Shown: one piece after another, positions 27,389-35,734 of the stretch | Numbering within the stretch: the stretch's first letter is position 1 | Layout: each line of letters starts with the position of its first letter | DNA from: Caulobacteraceae bacterium | GTDB taxonomy: Bacteria; Pseudomonadota; Alphaproteobacteria; Caulobacterales; Caulobacteraceae | Assembly: GCA_020852035.1 (NCBI GenBank) | Contig: JADZBR010000162.1 | Coordinates: 1 to 35,913, forward strand | Direction of reading: 5' to 3' | Length of the DNA: 35,913 nt | Translations under genes and position numbers: made by a program | Notes under the pieces: generated by a model | What the model was told of the DNA's origin: nothing | Databases searched by the model: none | What the model saw: only the letters and a program-made list of their open reading frames with translations

Positions 27389-27898
27389 ATGGCCGCCAAG
27401 ACATTTCCCGTAGAAGCCAGTCATATCCTGATGTTCGCCCGCTCGGTCGGCGACGAGAACGTGGTCTACACCGACGCCGAAGCCGCCAAGGCCACCGAGG
27501 CCGGCGGCATCATCGCCCCGCCGACCTTCGTGCAGGCGTCCGCGCAATTCGATCCCAACTACGGCCTCAGGCCCAAGATCGGCCAGCCCTGGTTCGGCTC
27601 CGGCAAGAACCCGACCGGCGCGGTGCGCTCCGGCGGCGGCGGCGGTGGGGGAGGCGGTGGCGGTGGCCTGCACGCCGAGCAGCACTACGAATACCACCAG
27701 CCGCTGCGGGCCGGCGACGTGCTGACCGCGACGACCACCCCCGGCAAGACCTGGGAGAAGGAAGGCCGCCGCTCCGGCAAGCTGGTGTTCTCCGAGAGCG
27801 TCACCGAATACCGCAACCAGAAGGGCGAACTGGTGGTCACCGCCCGCGGCGTGGGCGTGCGCACCGAGCGCCCGGTCGAACAGAAGACGGAGGCCTGA
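27389..27898 (+). CDS. MaoC-type dehydratase, non-catalytic-like subunit
   Basis: A 169-aa hot-dog-fold protein of the MaoC N-terminal/FAS1-like dehydratase group. DENVVYTDAEAAKATEAGGIIAPPTFVQA matches the family, but the position of the catalytic His in the hydratase motif is Tyr (VVYTD), so it is probably the structural partner in a heterodimer with the next gene product, as in HadA/HadB-type (R)-3-hydroxyacyl thioester dehydratases. A run of 12 glycines (27632-27667) interrupts the protein between GAVRS and LHAEQ. GCAGAGGAAA supplies the ribosome binding site. The substrate acyl group is unknown. Confidence 0.88.
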   Translation: MAAKTFPVEASHILMFARSVGDENVVYTDAEAAKATEAGGIIAPPTFVQASAQFDPNYGLRPKIGQPWFGSGKNPTGAVRSGGGGGGGGGGGGLHAEQHYEYHQPLRAGDVLTATTTPGKTWEKEGRRSGKLVFSESVTEYRNQKGELVVTARGVGVRTERPVEQKTEA

Positions 27899-27901
27899 TC
27901 G

Positions 27902-28312
27902 ATGCCCTTGAAAGCGAGCCAGCTGAAGGTCGGCGATGTCCACACCGCCCGCCTGGTCGACGACCTGACCCGCACCCAGATCGTGCAGTACGCCGGCGCC
28001 TCCGGCGACTACAACCCGCTGCACACCGACGAGATCTTCACCACCAAGGTGGCCGGCTATCCGAGCGTCTTCGCGCACGGGATGCTGACGATGGGCATGA
28101 CCGGCAAGATGCTGACCGACTACGTCGGCGACGCGCGGCTGACCAAGTACGGTGTGCGCTTCACCAGCCAGGTGTTCCCGGGCGACACGCTCGACGCCAC
28201 CGCGACGGTGAAGTCGGTGGAGAACGGCGTCGCCGAGTTCGACGTCAAGACCGTCAACCAGAACGGCGTCGAGGTGCTGAGCGGCTACGCCGCCGCGCGG
28301 GTCGACCCGTAG
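27902..28312 (+). CDS. MaoC-type dehydratase, catalytic subunit
   Basis: A 136-aa hot-dog-fold enzyme with an intact hydratase 2 motif, YAGASGDYNPLHTDEIFTTKVAGYPSVFAHGMLTMG, in which Asp36 and His41 are the expected catalytic pair. It should hydrate or dehydrate (R)-3-hydroxyacyl thioesters. It starts 3 bp after the preceding gene's stop, indicating co-expression and a heterodimer. A lone pair like this may serve fatty-acid breakdown, polyhydroxyalkanoate supply or a mycolate-like pathway; the sequence does not decide. A large palindrome follows. Confidence 0.9.
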   Translation: MPLKASQLKVGDVHTARLVDDLTRTQIVQYAGASGDYNPLHTDEIFTTKVAGYPSVFAHGMLTMGMTGKMLTDYVGDARLTKYGVRFTSQVFPGDTLDATATVKSVENGVAEFDVKTVNQNGVEVLSGYAAARVDP

Positions 28313-28320
28313 TCTCGGTT

Positions 28321-28455
28321 CCCCTCCCCCTTGCGGGGAGGGGTTAGGGGTGGGGGTGTTAGCGCAGGATCATCAGGCGAAGCCTAACCTGCGCCCTTCC
28401 ATGAGAGTCACAGGCCTACACCCCCACCCCAACCCCTCCCCGCAAGGGGGAGGAG
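28321..28455. repeat. Large imperfect palindrome between convergent genes (135 bp)
   Basis: The arms are 28321-28359 and 28418-28455, about 38 bp each, matching with one mismatch and one indel. Each arm is itself a hairpin (CCCCTCCCC-CTTGC-GGGGAGGGG type). The interior holds another inverted pair, GCGCAGG (28362-28368) and CCTGCGC (28388-28394). It belongs to a different family from the 160-bp elements but has the same design. A partial copy of its arm occurs near 32235-32253. Sitting between convergent genes, it may act as a bidirectional terminator. Confidence 0.85.
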
Positions 28456-28464
28456 CTTGAGTTC

Positions 28465-29457
28465 CTAGACCTTCAGCGCCTTTTCCGTCGCCCGCACCAG
28501 TCCGTCGATGACGCCGGGCTCGGTCGACGCATGCCCAGCATCCCAGACGATCTCGAAGTGGGCGTCCGGCATGGCCTCTTTCAGCGCCCAGGCGGTCTCC
28601 AGGGGCGTGACCACGTCGAAGCGGCCCTGCACGATCCAGGTGGGGATGTGGCGCAGCTTCGGGGCCTGTTCGAGCAGCCAGCCGTCGTGGGGCAGGAAGC
28701 CGCCGTTGACGAAGTAATGGCACTCGATCCGCGCGAAGGCGATGGTGAAGTCGATCTCGTTGAACTTCGAGGGCCGCGCGTCCGGCCCGCGCAGGGAGAT
28801 GGTGTCGCCCTCCCACTGGCTCCAGGCGGCGGCGCAGGCTTCCTGCGCCTTGCGGTCGGTCCCGGTCAGGCGCTTGTGGTAGGCGGCCATCAGGTCGCCG
28901 CGCTCGGCCTCTGGGATCGGGGCGAGGTAGCGGGCCCAGGCGTCGGGGAACATGGCCGAGGCGCCTTCCTGGTAGAACCAGCGCAGTTCCTTCTCGGTGA
29001 GCAGGAAGATGCCGCGCAGCACCAGGCTCTCCACCCGCTCGGGATGCTTGATGGCGTAGGCTAGCGCGAGCGTGGAGCCCCACGAACCGCCGAACACGCA
29101 CCACTTCTCGATCCCCAGGTGCTCGCGGATGCGCTCGATGTCGTCCACCAGGTCCCAGGTGGTGTTGTTCTCCAGGCTGGCGTGCGGGCGCGACTTGCCG
29201 CAGCCGCGCTGGTCGAACAGCACCGTGCGCCATTTGTCGGGGTTGAAGAACCGCCGCATCGTCGGGTTGGTCGCCCCGCCCGGGCCGCCGTGCAGCACGA
29301 TGGCGGCCTTGCCGTTCGGATTGCCGCACTGCTCGTAGTAGACCTCGTGCCCGCCCGTGGTCTTCAACCAGCCGAAGGCGAAGGGCTCGACCTCGGCGAA
29401 AAGCCCGCGCCGACCGGCCACCGAGCTGGAGGCCGAGGAAAGATTGCTGTGATCCAT
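28465..29457 (-). CDS. pip: Proline iminopeptidase
   Basis: Alpha/beta-hydrolase aminopeptidase of the S33 family, 330 aa, that removes N-terminal proline from peptides; cytoplasmic. The HGGPG oxyanion motif (residues 57-61) precedes FDQRGCGKSRPH, and the nucleophile Ser125 lies in GGSWGSTLALAYA. The acid (IVQGRFDVVTP) and base (WDAGHASTEPG) are both present. The cap domain has WSQWEGDTISL, typical of this enzyme. It is 9 bp downstream of the epoxide-hydrolase-like gene on the same strand, so they probably form an operon. The start at 29457 gives the usual length. Confidence 0.95.
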   Translation of the reverse strand: MDHSNLSSASSSVAGRRGLFAEVEPFAFGWLKTTGGHEVYYEQCGNPNGKAAIVLHGGPGGATNPTMRRFFNPDKWRTVLFDQRGCGKSRPHASLENNTTWDLVDDIERIREHLGIEKWCVFGGSWGSTLALAYAIKHPERVESLVLRGIFLLTEKELRWFYQEGASAMFPDAWARYLAPIPEAERGDLMAAYHKRLTGTDRKAQEACAAAWSQWEGDTISLRGPDARPSKFNEIDFTIAFARIECHYFVNGGFLPHDGWLLEQAPKLRHIPTWIVQGRFDVVTPLETAWALKEAMPDAHFEIVWDAGHASTEPGVIDGLVRATEKALKV

Positions 29458-29466
29458 CGGTCGCTT

Positions 29467-30462
29467 CTACTTCGGGAACCGGCGATCTAGCCAGTCGATA
29501 AGTATGCGGTTTACCGCCTCAGGCTGTTCCTGCTGGGTCCAGTGGCCGCTGTCCTTGACCAGCACCTTCTCCAGGTCGGCGACGTAGGCTTCCATGCCGT
29601 CCGCGGCGGCGGGGGGCAGGACCGCGTCCTGCTCGGCCATCACCATCAGGCAGGGAACGCCCTCGATCCGTGTCGGCTTGTCCGCCGAGATCTCCCAGTT
29701 GCGGGTGAAGTTGCGGTACCAGTTGATGCCGCCGGTGAACCCCGTGCGCTCGAAGGTCTCCACGAACGCCTCGAACTCCCCGTCGGTCAGGAAGAACTCA
29801 CGCTCGTCGAAGACCGGGTCGTAGAGCTTCAGGAGTTCGATCAGCGCGAAGGTGTTCTGCTCATCCGCGCCGCCGCCGATGCCTGAGGCGACCTGGGTTC
29901 CCGGCGCCGGGCGGCGCATGAAGAAGTCCATCGCCTTGCGGGTGTCAGCGGCCAGCACCGCGTCGGCCTCGCCGGGTTTCTGGAAGTGGACGATGTACAT
30001 CTGCTCGCCGAAGCGGGCGCGCATGATGGCGATGGGGTCGGCCGGCGCGCGCGGCACGAACGGCGTGTTGACCCCGATCACCCCGGCCGTCTTCTCCGGC
30101 CGCCAGAGCGGCATCTGCCAGACGACGATCCCGCCCCAGTCGTGACCGCAGAAGATCGCCTTCTCGATCCCCAGGTGGTCGAGCAGGGCGGCGAGGTCGC
30201 CGGTCAGGTGGTCGAGGTCGTAGTCGGCCACCGCCTCCGGCCGCGAGGAGCCGCCGTAGCCGCGCTGGTCCACCGCGATCGCCCAGCGGCCGGCCGCCTC
30301 GAACGCCTTGAGCTGGTGTCGCCAGGAGAAGGCCAGCTCGGGAAAGCCGTGGCAGAACACCACCGGCACGCCTTCGCGCGGCCCGACTTCGTAGTAGGCC
30401 AGCTCGACCCCGTTCACCCTGGCTCGCTGCTGCGGCGGCATCAGGTCTTGCATGGCGGACAT
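29467..30462 (-). CDS. Epoxide-hydrolase-like alpha/beta hydrolase
   Basis: A 331-aa alpha/beta hydrolase. The oxyanion motif HGFPE (38-42) and GHDWGG with Asp108 as nucleophile mark the epoxide hydrolase branch rather than serine esterases; the base is His in VKDSGHWTQQEQPEAVN. YGGSSRPEAVADYDLDHLTGDLAALLDHLGIEKAIF is highly typical. Substrate could be aliphatic or aromatic epoxides; dehalogenases share the Asp nucleophile but usually differ in the HGFPE region. GGAGGAG lies 6 nt before the ATG at 30462. It is divergent from the Bcr/CflA transporter gene with a 124-bp spacer. Confidence 0.92.
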   Translation of the reverse strand: MSAMQDLMPPQQRARVNGVELAYYEVGPREGVPVVFCHGFPELAFSWRHQLKAFEAAGRWAIAVDQRGYGGSSRPEAVADYDLDHLTGDLAALLDHLGIEKAIFCGHDWGGIVVWQMPLWRPEKTAGVIGVNTPFVPRAPADPIAIMRARFGEQMYIVHFQKPGEADAVLAADTRKAMDFFMRRPAPGTQVASGIGGGADEQNTFALIELLKLYDPVFDEREFFLTDGEFEAFVETFERTGFTGGINWYRNFTRNWEISADKPTRIEGVPCLMVMAEQDAVLPPAAADGMEAYVADLEKVLVKDSGHWTQQEQPEAVNRILIDWLDRRFPK

Positions 30463-30586
30463 GGCGGCTCCTCCGGCGATTGTCGGCGGCCACCTTGGCC
30501 GAAGGCGCGCGCGGTGCAAGCGCGACCCTGCGGAAGCCTCGCCGCCGGCTTTCGCCCCGCGCACGGCTGTGCTTCAAACCCTGCCG

Positions 30587-31786
30587 ATGAGCGCCCCCGA
30601 CGCATCGAAGAGTCGCACGCCCTGGGGCCTGGTCATCCTGCTCGGCGCGCTCACCGGCTTTGCGCCGATGGGCATCGACATGTACCTGCCCAGCCTGCCG
30701 GCCATCGGCGCGGACCTGAAGGCCAGCGCCAGCCAGACGCAGGCGACCCTGGCGGCCTTTCTGGCCGGCATGGCCATCGGGCAGTTGATCTACGGCCCGG
30801 CCTCCGACCGGTTCGGCCGGCGGATGCCGATCTTTTTCGGAGTGGGGGTCTTCGTGCTGGCCAGCATCGCCTGCGCGCTGACCACCTCGCCGGAGTTCCT
30901 GATCGGCGCGCGGTTCGTGCAGGCGCTCGGCGGCTGCGCCGGCGGGGTGGTCGCCCGGGCGGTGATCCGCGACCGCTTCGACCATACCGAGACCGCCCGC
31001 ACGCTCTCGCTGATGACGCTGATTATGGGCCTGGCGCCGATCCTGGCGCCGCTCACCGGCGGCTACATCCTGGCGCTGGCGGGCTGGCGGGCGATCTTCT
31101 GGTTCCTCGCCGCCTTCGGACTCTGCACCGGCGTCGCCGCCTACCTCTTCCTGCGCGAAAGCCGCTCGGAGGAGACGGCCGCCCAGGCGCGCTCCGAGAC
31201 GCCCATCGGCGCCTTCATCGCCCTGCTGCAGCAACCCAAGCTGATGGGCTACGCCATCGCCGGCGCACTGAACGGGGCGGTGCTCTTCACCTACATCTCG
31301 TCGTCGCCGGAGCTGATCATCGGTCTCTACAAGGTGCCGCCCAGCCAGTTCGGCTGGGTGTTCGGCTTCAACGCCTTCGGGGTGATCCTGGCCAGCCAGG
31401 TGAACCGCTACCTCCTGGAGCGCCGCACGCCCGACCAGGTGCTCTCGACAGCCAGCCTGTTCGCGGTGGGGTTCGGCGTTCTGCTGGCCATCGCCGCGTT
31501 CGCCGGGCTGGGGCCGTTCGTGATCCTGCCGCTGATCTTCCTGGTGCTGACCAGCTACGGCTTCATGCAGGGCAACACCCAGGCCGGCGCGCTCAGCGTC
31601 GATCCCAAGCGGGCCGGTTCGGTTTCGGCGCTCACCGGCAGCGGCTCGTTCGCGGCCGGCGCCCTGGCGGCCTGGGTCTCGGGGACCTTCCACGACGGCA
31701 CCGCCCGGCCGATGGCCCTGACCATCCTCGTCTGCCTGGTCGGCTCGCAGCTGGCCCTGCGGCTGCTGGCGCTGAGTAAGGCTTAG
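30587..31786 (+). CDS. Bcr/CflA-family multidrug efflux MFS transporter
   Basis: A 399-aa major facilitator protein with twelve predicted helices. The N-terminal signature GFAPMGIDMYLPSLPAIGADLKAS identifies the Bcr/CflA group (bicyclomycin, chloramphenicol, sulfonamide efflux), followed by GMAIGQLIYGPASDRFGRRMPI (motif A) and QALGGCAGGVVARAVIRDRFD. The actual substrate is not known. The start at 30587 places the first helix at the normal distance. Its stop overlaps the stop of the DUF423 gene on the other strand (31783-31786). Confidence 0.93.
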   Translation: MSAPDASKSRTPWGLVILLGALTGFAPMGIDMYLPSLPAIGADLKASASQTQATLAAFLAGMAIGQLIYGPASDRFGRRMPIFFGVGVFVLASIACALTTSPEFLIGARFVQALGGCAGGVVARAVIRDRFDHTETARTLSLMTLIMGLAPILAPLTGGYILALAGWRAIFWFLAAFGLCTGVAAYLFLRESRSEETAAQARSETPIGAFIALLQQPKLMGYAIAGALNGAVLFTYISSSPELIIGLYKVPPSQFGWVFGFNAFGVILASQVNRYLLERRTPDQVLSTASLFAVGFGVLLAIAAFAGLGPFVILPLIFLVLTSYGFMQGNTQAGALSVDPKRAGSVSALTGSGSFAAGALAAWVSGTFHDGTARPMALTILVCLVGSQLALRLLALSKA

Positions 31787-32154
31787 CGGCGCAACGCGCC
31801 GACCGCCAGCAGGAGCCAGCCGAGCATCATCGCAAGGCCGCCGACCGGCGTCACCGCGCCCAGGATGCGCGGTCCGCCCAGCGCCATTGCATAGAGCGTC
31901 CCGGCGAACACCGCCGCCCCGATCACGAACGCCGGCGCCGCACCCCGGGTGCGCCGGCCCTGGCCCTGAAGCATCACGGCGGTGATCGCGGCGAGCGCGT
32001 GGACCAACTGGTAGTGCGCGCCCGTGGCCAGCCAGTCCCTGGCCGTCGGGTCGGCGACGCCGTGCGCGCCGAACGCTCCGAAGCCCACCGCGGCGAGGCC
32101 GCTGAGCGCCGCCAGCGCCAGCCAGATCCGCCCGTTGTCCGTCGTCGCCTTCAT
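31783..32154 (-). CDS. DUF423 membrane protein
   Basis: A 123-aa membrane protein with four predicted helices. IWLALAALSGLAAVGFGAFGAHGV followed by WLATGAHYQLVHALAAI, then GTLYAMALGG and LGAVTPVGGLAMMLGWLLLAVGAL, is the DUF423 (YgdD/YwdK) pattern. Function is not established for the family. The start at 32154 gives the family length; the upstream in-frame ATG at 32208 would add an unusual polar leader. Confidence 0.9.
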   Translation of the reverse strand: MKATTDNGRIWLALAALSGLAAVGFGAFGAHGVADPTARDWLATGAHYQLVHALAAITAVMLQGQGRRTRGAAPAFVIGAAVFAGTLYAMALGGPRILGAVTPVGGLAMMLGWLLLAVGALRR

Positions 32155-32357
32155 GGCGGCCGACCCTAGGCTGAATCGACCTTCACCGCAGCCAGTACCT
32201 GTCGACACTCAGCGGCGGGTCTGGATTTCCACCACCCCTCCCCGCAAAGGGGGCGGAGCGGCGATTGGATTCGCTGGCTTTTCGGATGTCGATGCGACCT
32301 GGCTCCGGACGCCGTGATTGTCGATTCAGCCTGGCGGGACTCGGCGTATCGCAGGTC

Positions 32358-33515
32358 ATGGGGACCCCGCTCCGCCTCGGCCTGTTCTATTCGGCGCTCT
32401 ACATCGGCACCGGCGTCGGCTTGCCATACATCGGCGTCTGGATGGCGCACCGGGGCCTCAGCGGCGCGCAGATCGGCCTGATCCTCGCCGCGCCGATGAT
32501 CGCCCGCGCCGTCACCGGGCCTTTGATCGCCGTCTGGGCCGACGGGTTTCGCCTGCGCCGCACGCCGCTCGTCTGGCTCAGCCTGGGCTCGGCGGCGCTC
32601 TACGTCCTGATGGGCGCTCCGGCGGGGTTCTGGGGCTGGCTGGCGATCTGGTTCGCGGCCGTCTCGGTGTTCTCGGCCCTGACCCCGCTGACCGACGTGA
32701 TCGCGATGGCGCGGGTGCGGCTGGAGGGCTTCAACTACGGTTGGCCCCGCGGCCTGGGCTCGGTGGCTTTCATCGCCGCCAACATCGCCGGCGGCTGGCT
32801 GATCGCGCGCACGACGCCGGAACTGGTCGTCGGCTGGATCGCCGCGGCGGCGTTGCTGGCCGCCGCCGCCGCCTTCCTGCTGCCGCCCGACCCGGTCCGG
32901 GCCGAGGGCGAGGCCGCCGCCTGGCGCGAACGGCTGGCAGGACTGGGCGCGCTGTTCGGCGACCGCGACTTCGTGCTGGCGACCGTTTCGGTGGGCCTCA
33001 TCCAGTCGGCGCACGCCTTCTACTACGGCTTTTCGGCCCTGGCCTGGAAGCAGCAGGGGCTGGCGGAGAATCTCACCGGCCTGCTCTGGGGCCTGGCGGT
33101 GGCGGTCGAGGTGGCCTTCCTCTGGTTCCTGGAGCCCTGGCGCAGGCGCATGGGGCCGCTGCGGCTTCTGCTGCTCGGCGGCGCGGCGGCGGTAGTCCGC
33201 TGGACGGCGCTGGCCTTCTCGCCGCCGCTGTGGCTGCTCTTCCCGCTACAGGCGCTGCACACCCTGACCTTCGCGGCGACGTTCGTGGCTTCCCTGCAAT
33301 TGGTGGAGCGCCTCTCGACGCCCGCCAACGCTTCGTCGGCCCAGATGATCAATTCGGCGCTCTCCGGCGGCATGATCGCGGGCGTGGCGACGATCGCTTC
33401 GGGCTGGCTCTTCGACGGGGTCGGTGCGCTGGGCTACCTGGCGATGGCGGCGATGGCGGGGGCGGGGCTGGCGGGTGCGGCGGTCCTCACCCGTTCGGCG
33501 CGCGTGCGCGGCTGA
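32358..33515 (+). CDS. MFS transporter, phenylpropionate-permease-like
   Basis: A 385-aa MFS protein. Its N-terminus (LRLGLFYSALYIGTGVGLPYIGVWMAHRGLSGAQIGLILAAPMIARAVTGPLIAVWAD) matches the MFS_1-like group that includes the 3-phenylpropionate transporter HcaT. Further landmarks are FNYGWPRGLGSVAFIAANIAGGWLI and LHTLTFAATFVASLQLVERL. There are about eleven or twelve helices. Substrate is unknown, and no aromatic catabolism genes are adjacent. ATG 32358 is chosen because the open frame upstream of it is non-hydrophobic and includes a partial repeat. Confidence 0.88.
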   Translation: MGTPLRLGLFYSALYIGTGVGLPYIGVWMAHRGLSGAQIGLILAAPMIARAVTGPLIAVWADGFRLRRTPLVWLSLGSAALYVLMGAPAGFWGWLAIWFAAVSVFSALTPLTDVIAMARVRLEGFNYGWPRGLGSVAFIAANIAGGWLIARTTPELVVGWIAAAALLAAAAAFLLPPDPVRAEGEAAAWRERLAGLGALFGDRDFVLATVSVGLIQSAHAFYYGFSALAWKQQGLAENLTGLLWGLAVAVEVAFLWFLEPWRRRMGPLRLLLLGGAAAVVRWTALAFSPPLWLLFPLQALHTLTFAATFVASLQLVERLSTPANASSAQMINSALSGGMIAGVATIASGWLFDGVGALGYLAMAAMAGAGLAGAAVLTRSARVRG

Positions 33516-33598
33516 CCTCGCGGAAGGGTGACGTGGCGACACGGTTTTCCCGGCTGCTTCGCGCGGCCACAATGGCCTGACGACCAAGGGAGAACGCG

Positions 33599-34612
33599 AT
33601 GAAGGTGCTGCTCGCCGGCCCGCCGTGGGGCATCGACAATCTGCAATACGTCGACCAGCCGGAGCCGACGCCGGGGGCGGGCCAGGTGACGGTGCGGATG
33701 CGCGCGGCCTCGCTGAACTACCGCGACCTGGTGGGCGTGGCCGGCGCCTACGGCCGCCAGGCGCAGGAAGCCTATGTGCCGTTCTCCGACGGCTGCGGGA
33801 TCGTCGAGCAGGTGGGGGAGGGGGTGACCCGCGTCGCGCCGGGCGATCGTGTCTCGACCCTGTTCTTCCAGGCCTGGCTGGCCGGCAAGGGCAGCTACGC
33901 CGCGCGCGCCTCGGCGCTCGGCCCGCCGCTGCCCGGCGCGGGGCGCGAGATCGGCCTGTTCAGCGCCGAGGGCGTCTCGAAGGTCCCCGAGCACCTGACC
34001 GACCAGCAGGTCGCCACCCTGCCGTGCGCGGCCCTGACCGCCTGGCGGGCGCTGTTCCACGACGCCGACCTCAATCCGGGCGACACCGTCGTGCTGCAGG
34101 GCACGGGCGGGGTCTCGATCTTCGGGCTACAGCTAGCGCACGCGGCCGGGATGCGGACGATCATCACCTCCTCCTCGGACGAGAAGCTGGAGCGGGCCAG
34201 GGCGCTGGGCGCGGACGAGACCATAAACTACCGCGCAAATCCCGAGTGGGCGCGCAGGGTGATGGAACTGACCGGCGGTCAGGGTGCGGAGTTCATCATG
34301 GAGGTCGGCGGCGCCGGCACCCTGGAGCAGAGCCTGCGCTGCGTCGCCGCCGAGGGGCATATCGCGGCCATCGGCGTGCTCTCGGGCGCGGCCGGGCCGC
34401 CGGCGCTGGTCGGCCAGCTGATCGGGACCTCGGCGACGATCAAGGGCGTCTCGGTGGGCTCGCGGGAGATGTACGAGGCGATGTGCAAGTTCATCGCCCT
34501 GCACCGGATCGCGCCGGTGGTCGACAAGGTGTTCCCCTGGACAGAGGCCAAGGCCGCTTTCGCCGCGATGGCCGGCGGCGAGCACTTCGGCAAGATCGTG
34601 CTGGAGTTCTGA
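33599..34612 (+). CDS. NAD(P)-dependent alcohol dehydrogenase / quinone oxidoreductase family
   Basis: A 337-aa medium-chain dehydrogenase/reductase. The N-terminal GroES-like domain (MRAASLNYRDLVGVAGAYG ... VPFSDGCGIVEQVGEGVTRVAPGDRV) is followed by the Rossmann domain with TVVLQGTGGVSIFGLQLAHAAGMRTIITSSSDEKLERARALGADETINYR. The cysteine and histidine ligands of catalytic zinc are not in their usual places, so a zinc-independent quinone-oxidoreductase-like role is more likely. Ends in HFGKIVLEF, typical of the family. AAGGGAG supplies the ribosome binding site. The physiological substrate is unknown. Confidence 0.92.
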   Translation: MKVLLAGPPWGIDNLQYVDQPEPTPGAGQVTVRMRAASLNYRDLVGVAGAYGRQAQEAYVPFSDGCGIVEQVGEGVTRVAPGDRVSTLFFQAWLAGKGSYAARASALGPPLPGAGREIGLFSAEGVSKVPEHLTDQQVATLPCAALTAWRALFHDADLNPGDTVVLQGTGGVSIFGLQLAHAAGMRTIITSSSDEKLERARALGADETINYRANPEWARRVMELTGGQGAEFIMEVGGAGTLEQSLRCVAAEGHIAAIGVLSGAAGPPALVGQLIGTSATIKGVSVGSREMYEAMCKFIALHRIAPVVDKVFPWTEAKAAFAAMAGGEHFGKIVLEF

Positions 34613-34682
34613 GCGCAGCGGCCTTGAAACCTCTGGCGGCAGGACCGAGGCTGGCGCCTGCCGCAACGCGGGAGGCAAGGCC

Positions 34683-35093
34683 GTGGCGCAATACTGGCTG
34701 GTGAAGTCCGAACCGGACACCTATTCGTTCGACGACCTCGTGCGCGACGGCTCGACCGTCTGGGACGGGGTGCGCAATCCCGCCGCGGCCAAGCACCTGC
34801 GCACCATGGCCGTCGGCGACGAGGTGTTCTTCTACCACTCCGGCGCCAAGCCGGGCGTGGTCGGCCGGGCCAGGGTGACCAGGACCGCCTTCCCCGATCC
34901 GAACGACGCCAGCGGCCGCTGGGTGGCGGTCGAGCTCGCCGCGGGCAAGCCGGTGAAGGCGCCGGTGAGCCTGGCCGACATCAAGGCCGAACCGGCGCTC
35001 GCCGACCTCGCGATCGTCCGTCAGGGACGCCTGTCGGTCTCCCCGGTCACCGCGGCCGAGTGGAAGACGATCACCGCGATGGCGCAGAGCTGA
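34683..35093 (+). CDS. EVE domain protein
   Basis: A 136-aa stand-alone EVE domain protein (thymocyte nuclear protein 1 family). YWLVKSEPDTYSFDDLVRDGSTVWDGVRNPAAAKHLRTMAVGDEVFFYHSG is the hallmark start, with VGRARVTRTAFPDPND and RQGRLSVSPVTAAEWKTI later. EVE domains share a fold with PUA and YTH domains and are thought to read modified bases in DNA or RNA; some take part in defence systems, but solitary ones like this are widespread housekeeping-type genes. It starts with GTG at 34683, with GGGAGG 7 nt upstream. Confidence 0.94.
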   Translation: MAQYWLVKSEPDTYSFDDLVRDGSTVWDGVRNPAAAKHLRTMAVGDEVFFYHSGAKPGVVGRARVTRTAFPDPNDASGRWVAVELAAGKPVKAPVSLADIKAEPALADLAIVRQGRLSVSPVTAAEWKTITAMAQS

Positions 35094-35118
35094 CGCCGAC
35101 GGGCGGCCTGCGCGCGGC

Positions 35119-35667
35119 TCAGCGCAGCTTGCAGATCGACTTGAACTGGGAGACCAGGTTGCGCTGACGGGCCAGGCCGGTCTCGACCGCGGCGGGCCGG
35201 GCGTCGCCGAACTGGGTCCGGTCGAGGACGTAGCGATCGATCAGCTGCTTGGTGGAGTCATTCCAGCGCAGCTGCGCCTCGGCGTAGCGCCGGGGCCGGA
35301 GGGACTGCAGCTCGGCCGGCGAGCTCACCACGTCCTTGAGCACGGTGTCGCTGTGGCGGGCGCAGGCGCCGTCGCAGCCCTCCACCGTCCGCAGGCGGCC
35401 GTCGCGGCGGGTCAGCGGCAGGCTGGGGGTCTTGCGCTCGGCCTGGTTCAGGTACTCGCGGACGGTGATCCGCTTGCCGCCGGGCTGGCAGCTGAACACC
35501 ACCCGAAGCCCCTCGGGCGCGTGATAGTCGCGATCGCTGACCAGGCTGGCCCCGGCGCCGTCCGGCACCAGGTTCCAGAACACGAAGGCATTGGGCGAGG
35601 GCTGCGCCACGGCCGTGGCCGCGCCAAGCGCCGCCAACCCCGCCGTCAGGGCCAGGACCCGCTTCAT
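35119..35667 (-). CDS. Secreted protein of unknown function with four cysteines
   Basis: A 182-aa protein with a clear signal peptide (MKRVLALTAGLAALGAATAVAQ, cleavage likely after AVA). The mature part has four cysteines (60, 98, 102, 179) that could form two disulfides, and a helix-rich C-terminal half (LRWNDSTKQLIDRYVLDRTQFG). I do not recognise a family. GGAGGG precedes the ATG at 35667. It lies 67 bp downstream of the probable clpV end on the same strand, so it may be co-transcribed with type VI secretion genes beyond the window edge. Confidence 0.8.
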   Translation of the reverse strand: MKRVLALTAGLAALGAATAVAQPSPNAFVFWNLVPDGAGASLVSDRDYHAPEGLRVVFSCQPGGKRITVREYLNQAERKTPSLPLTRRDGRLRTVEGCDGACARHSDTVLKDVVSSPAELQSLRPRRYAEAQLRWNDSTKQLIDRYVLDRTQFGDARPAAVETGLARQRNLVSQFKSICKLR

Positions 35668-35694
35668 GATACTCCCTCCAAACCCCTCTCGTTA

Positions 35695-35706
35695 AGGCTA
35701 TAGCCT
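35695..35706. promoter_or_regulatory. 12-bp palindrome between clpV and the secreted-protein gene
   Basis: AGGCTATAGCCT is a perfect palindrome 28-39 bp upstream of the ATG at 35667 and contains TATAGCC, which could be a -10 region on the minus strand. A separate hairpin CCGCCT-CAGG-AGGCGG (35730-35745) overlaps the clpV stop and may be a weak terminator. Confidence 0.4.
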
Positions 35707-35734
35707 ATTGAGCTTGTTGACAAATCCGTCCGCC

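Noticed and set aside
34683-35093. EVE protein as part of a defence system
   Set aside because: Solitary EVE-domain proteins of this length are widespread, and no restriction or nuclease partner is adjacent.
35716-35725. TTGACA on the plus strand near 35718 as a promoter
   Set aside because: It points into the antisense of the clpV fragment, has no -10 box at suitable spacing, and is part of a small TTGTTGACAA palindrome.
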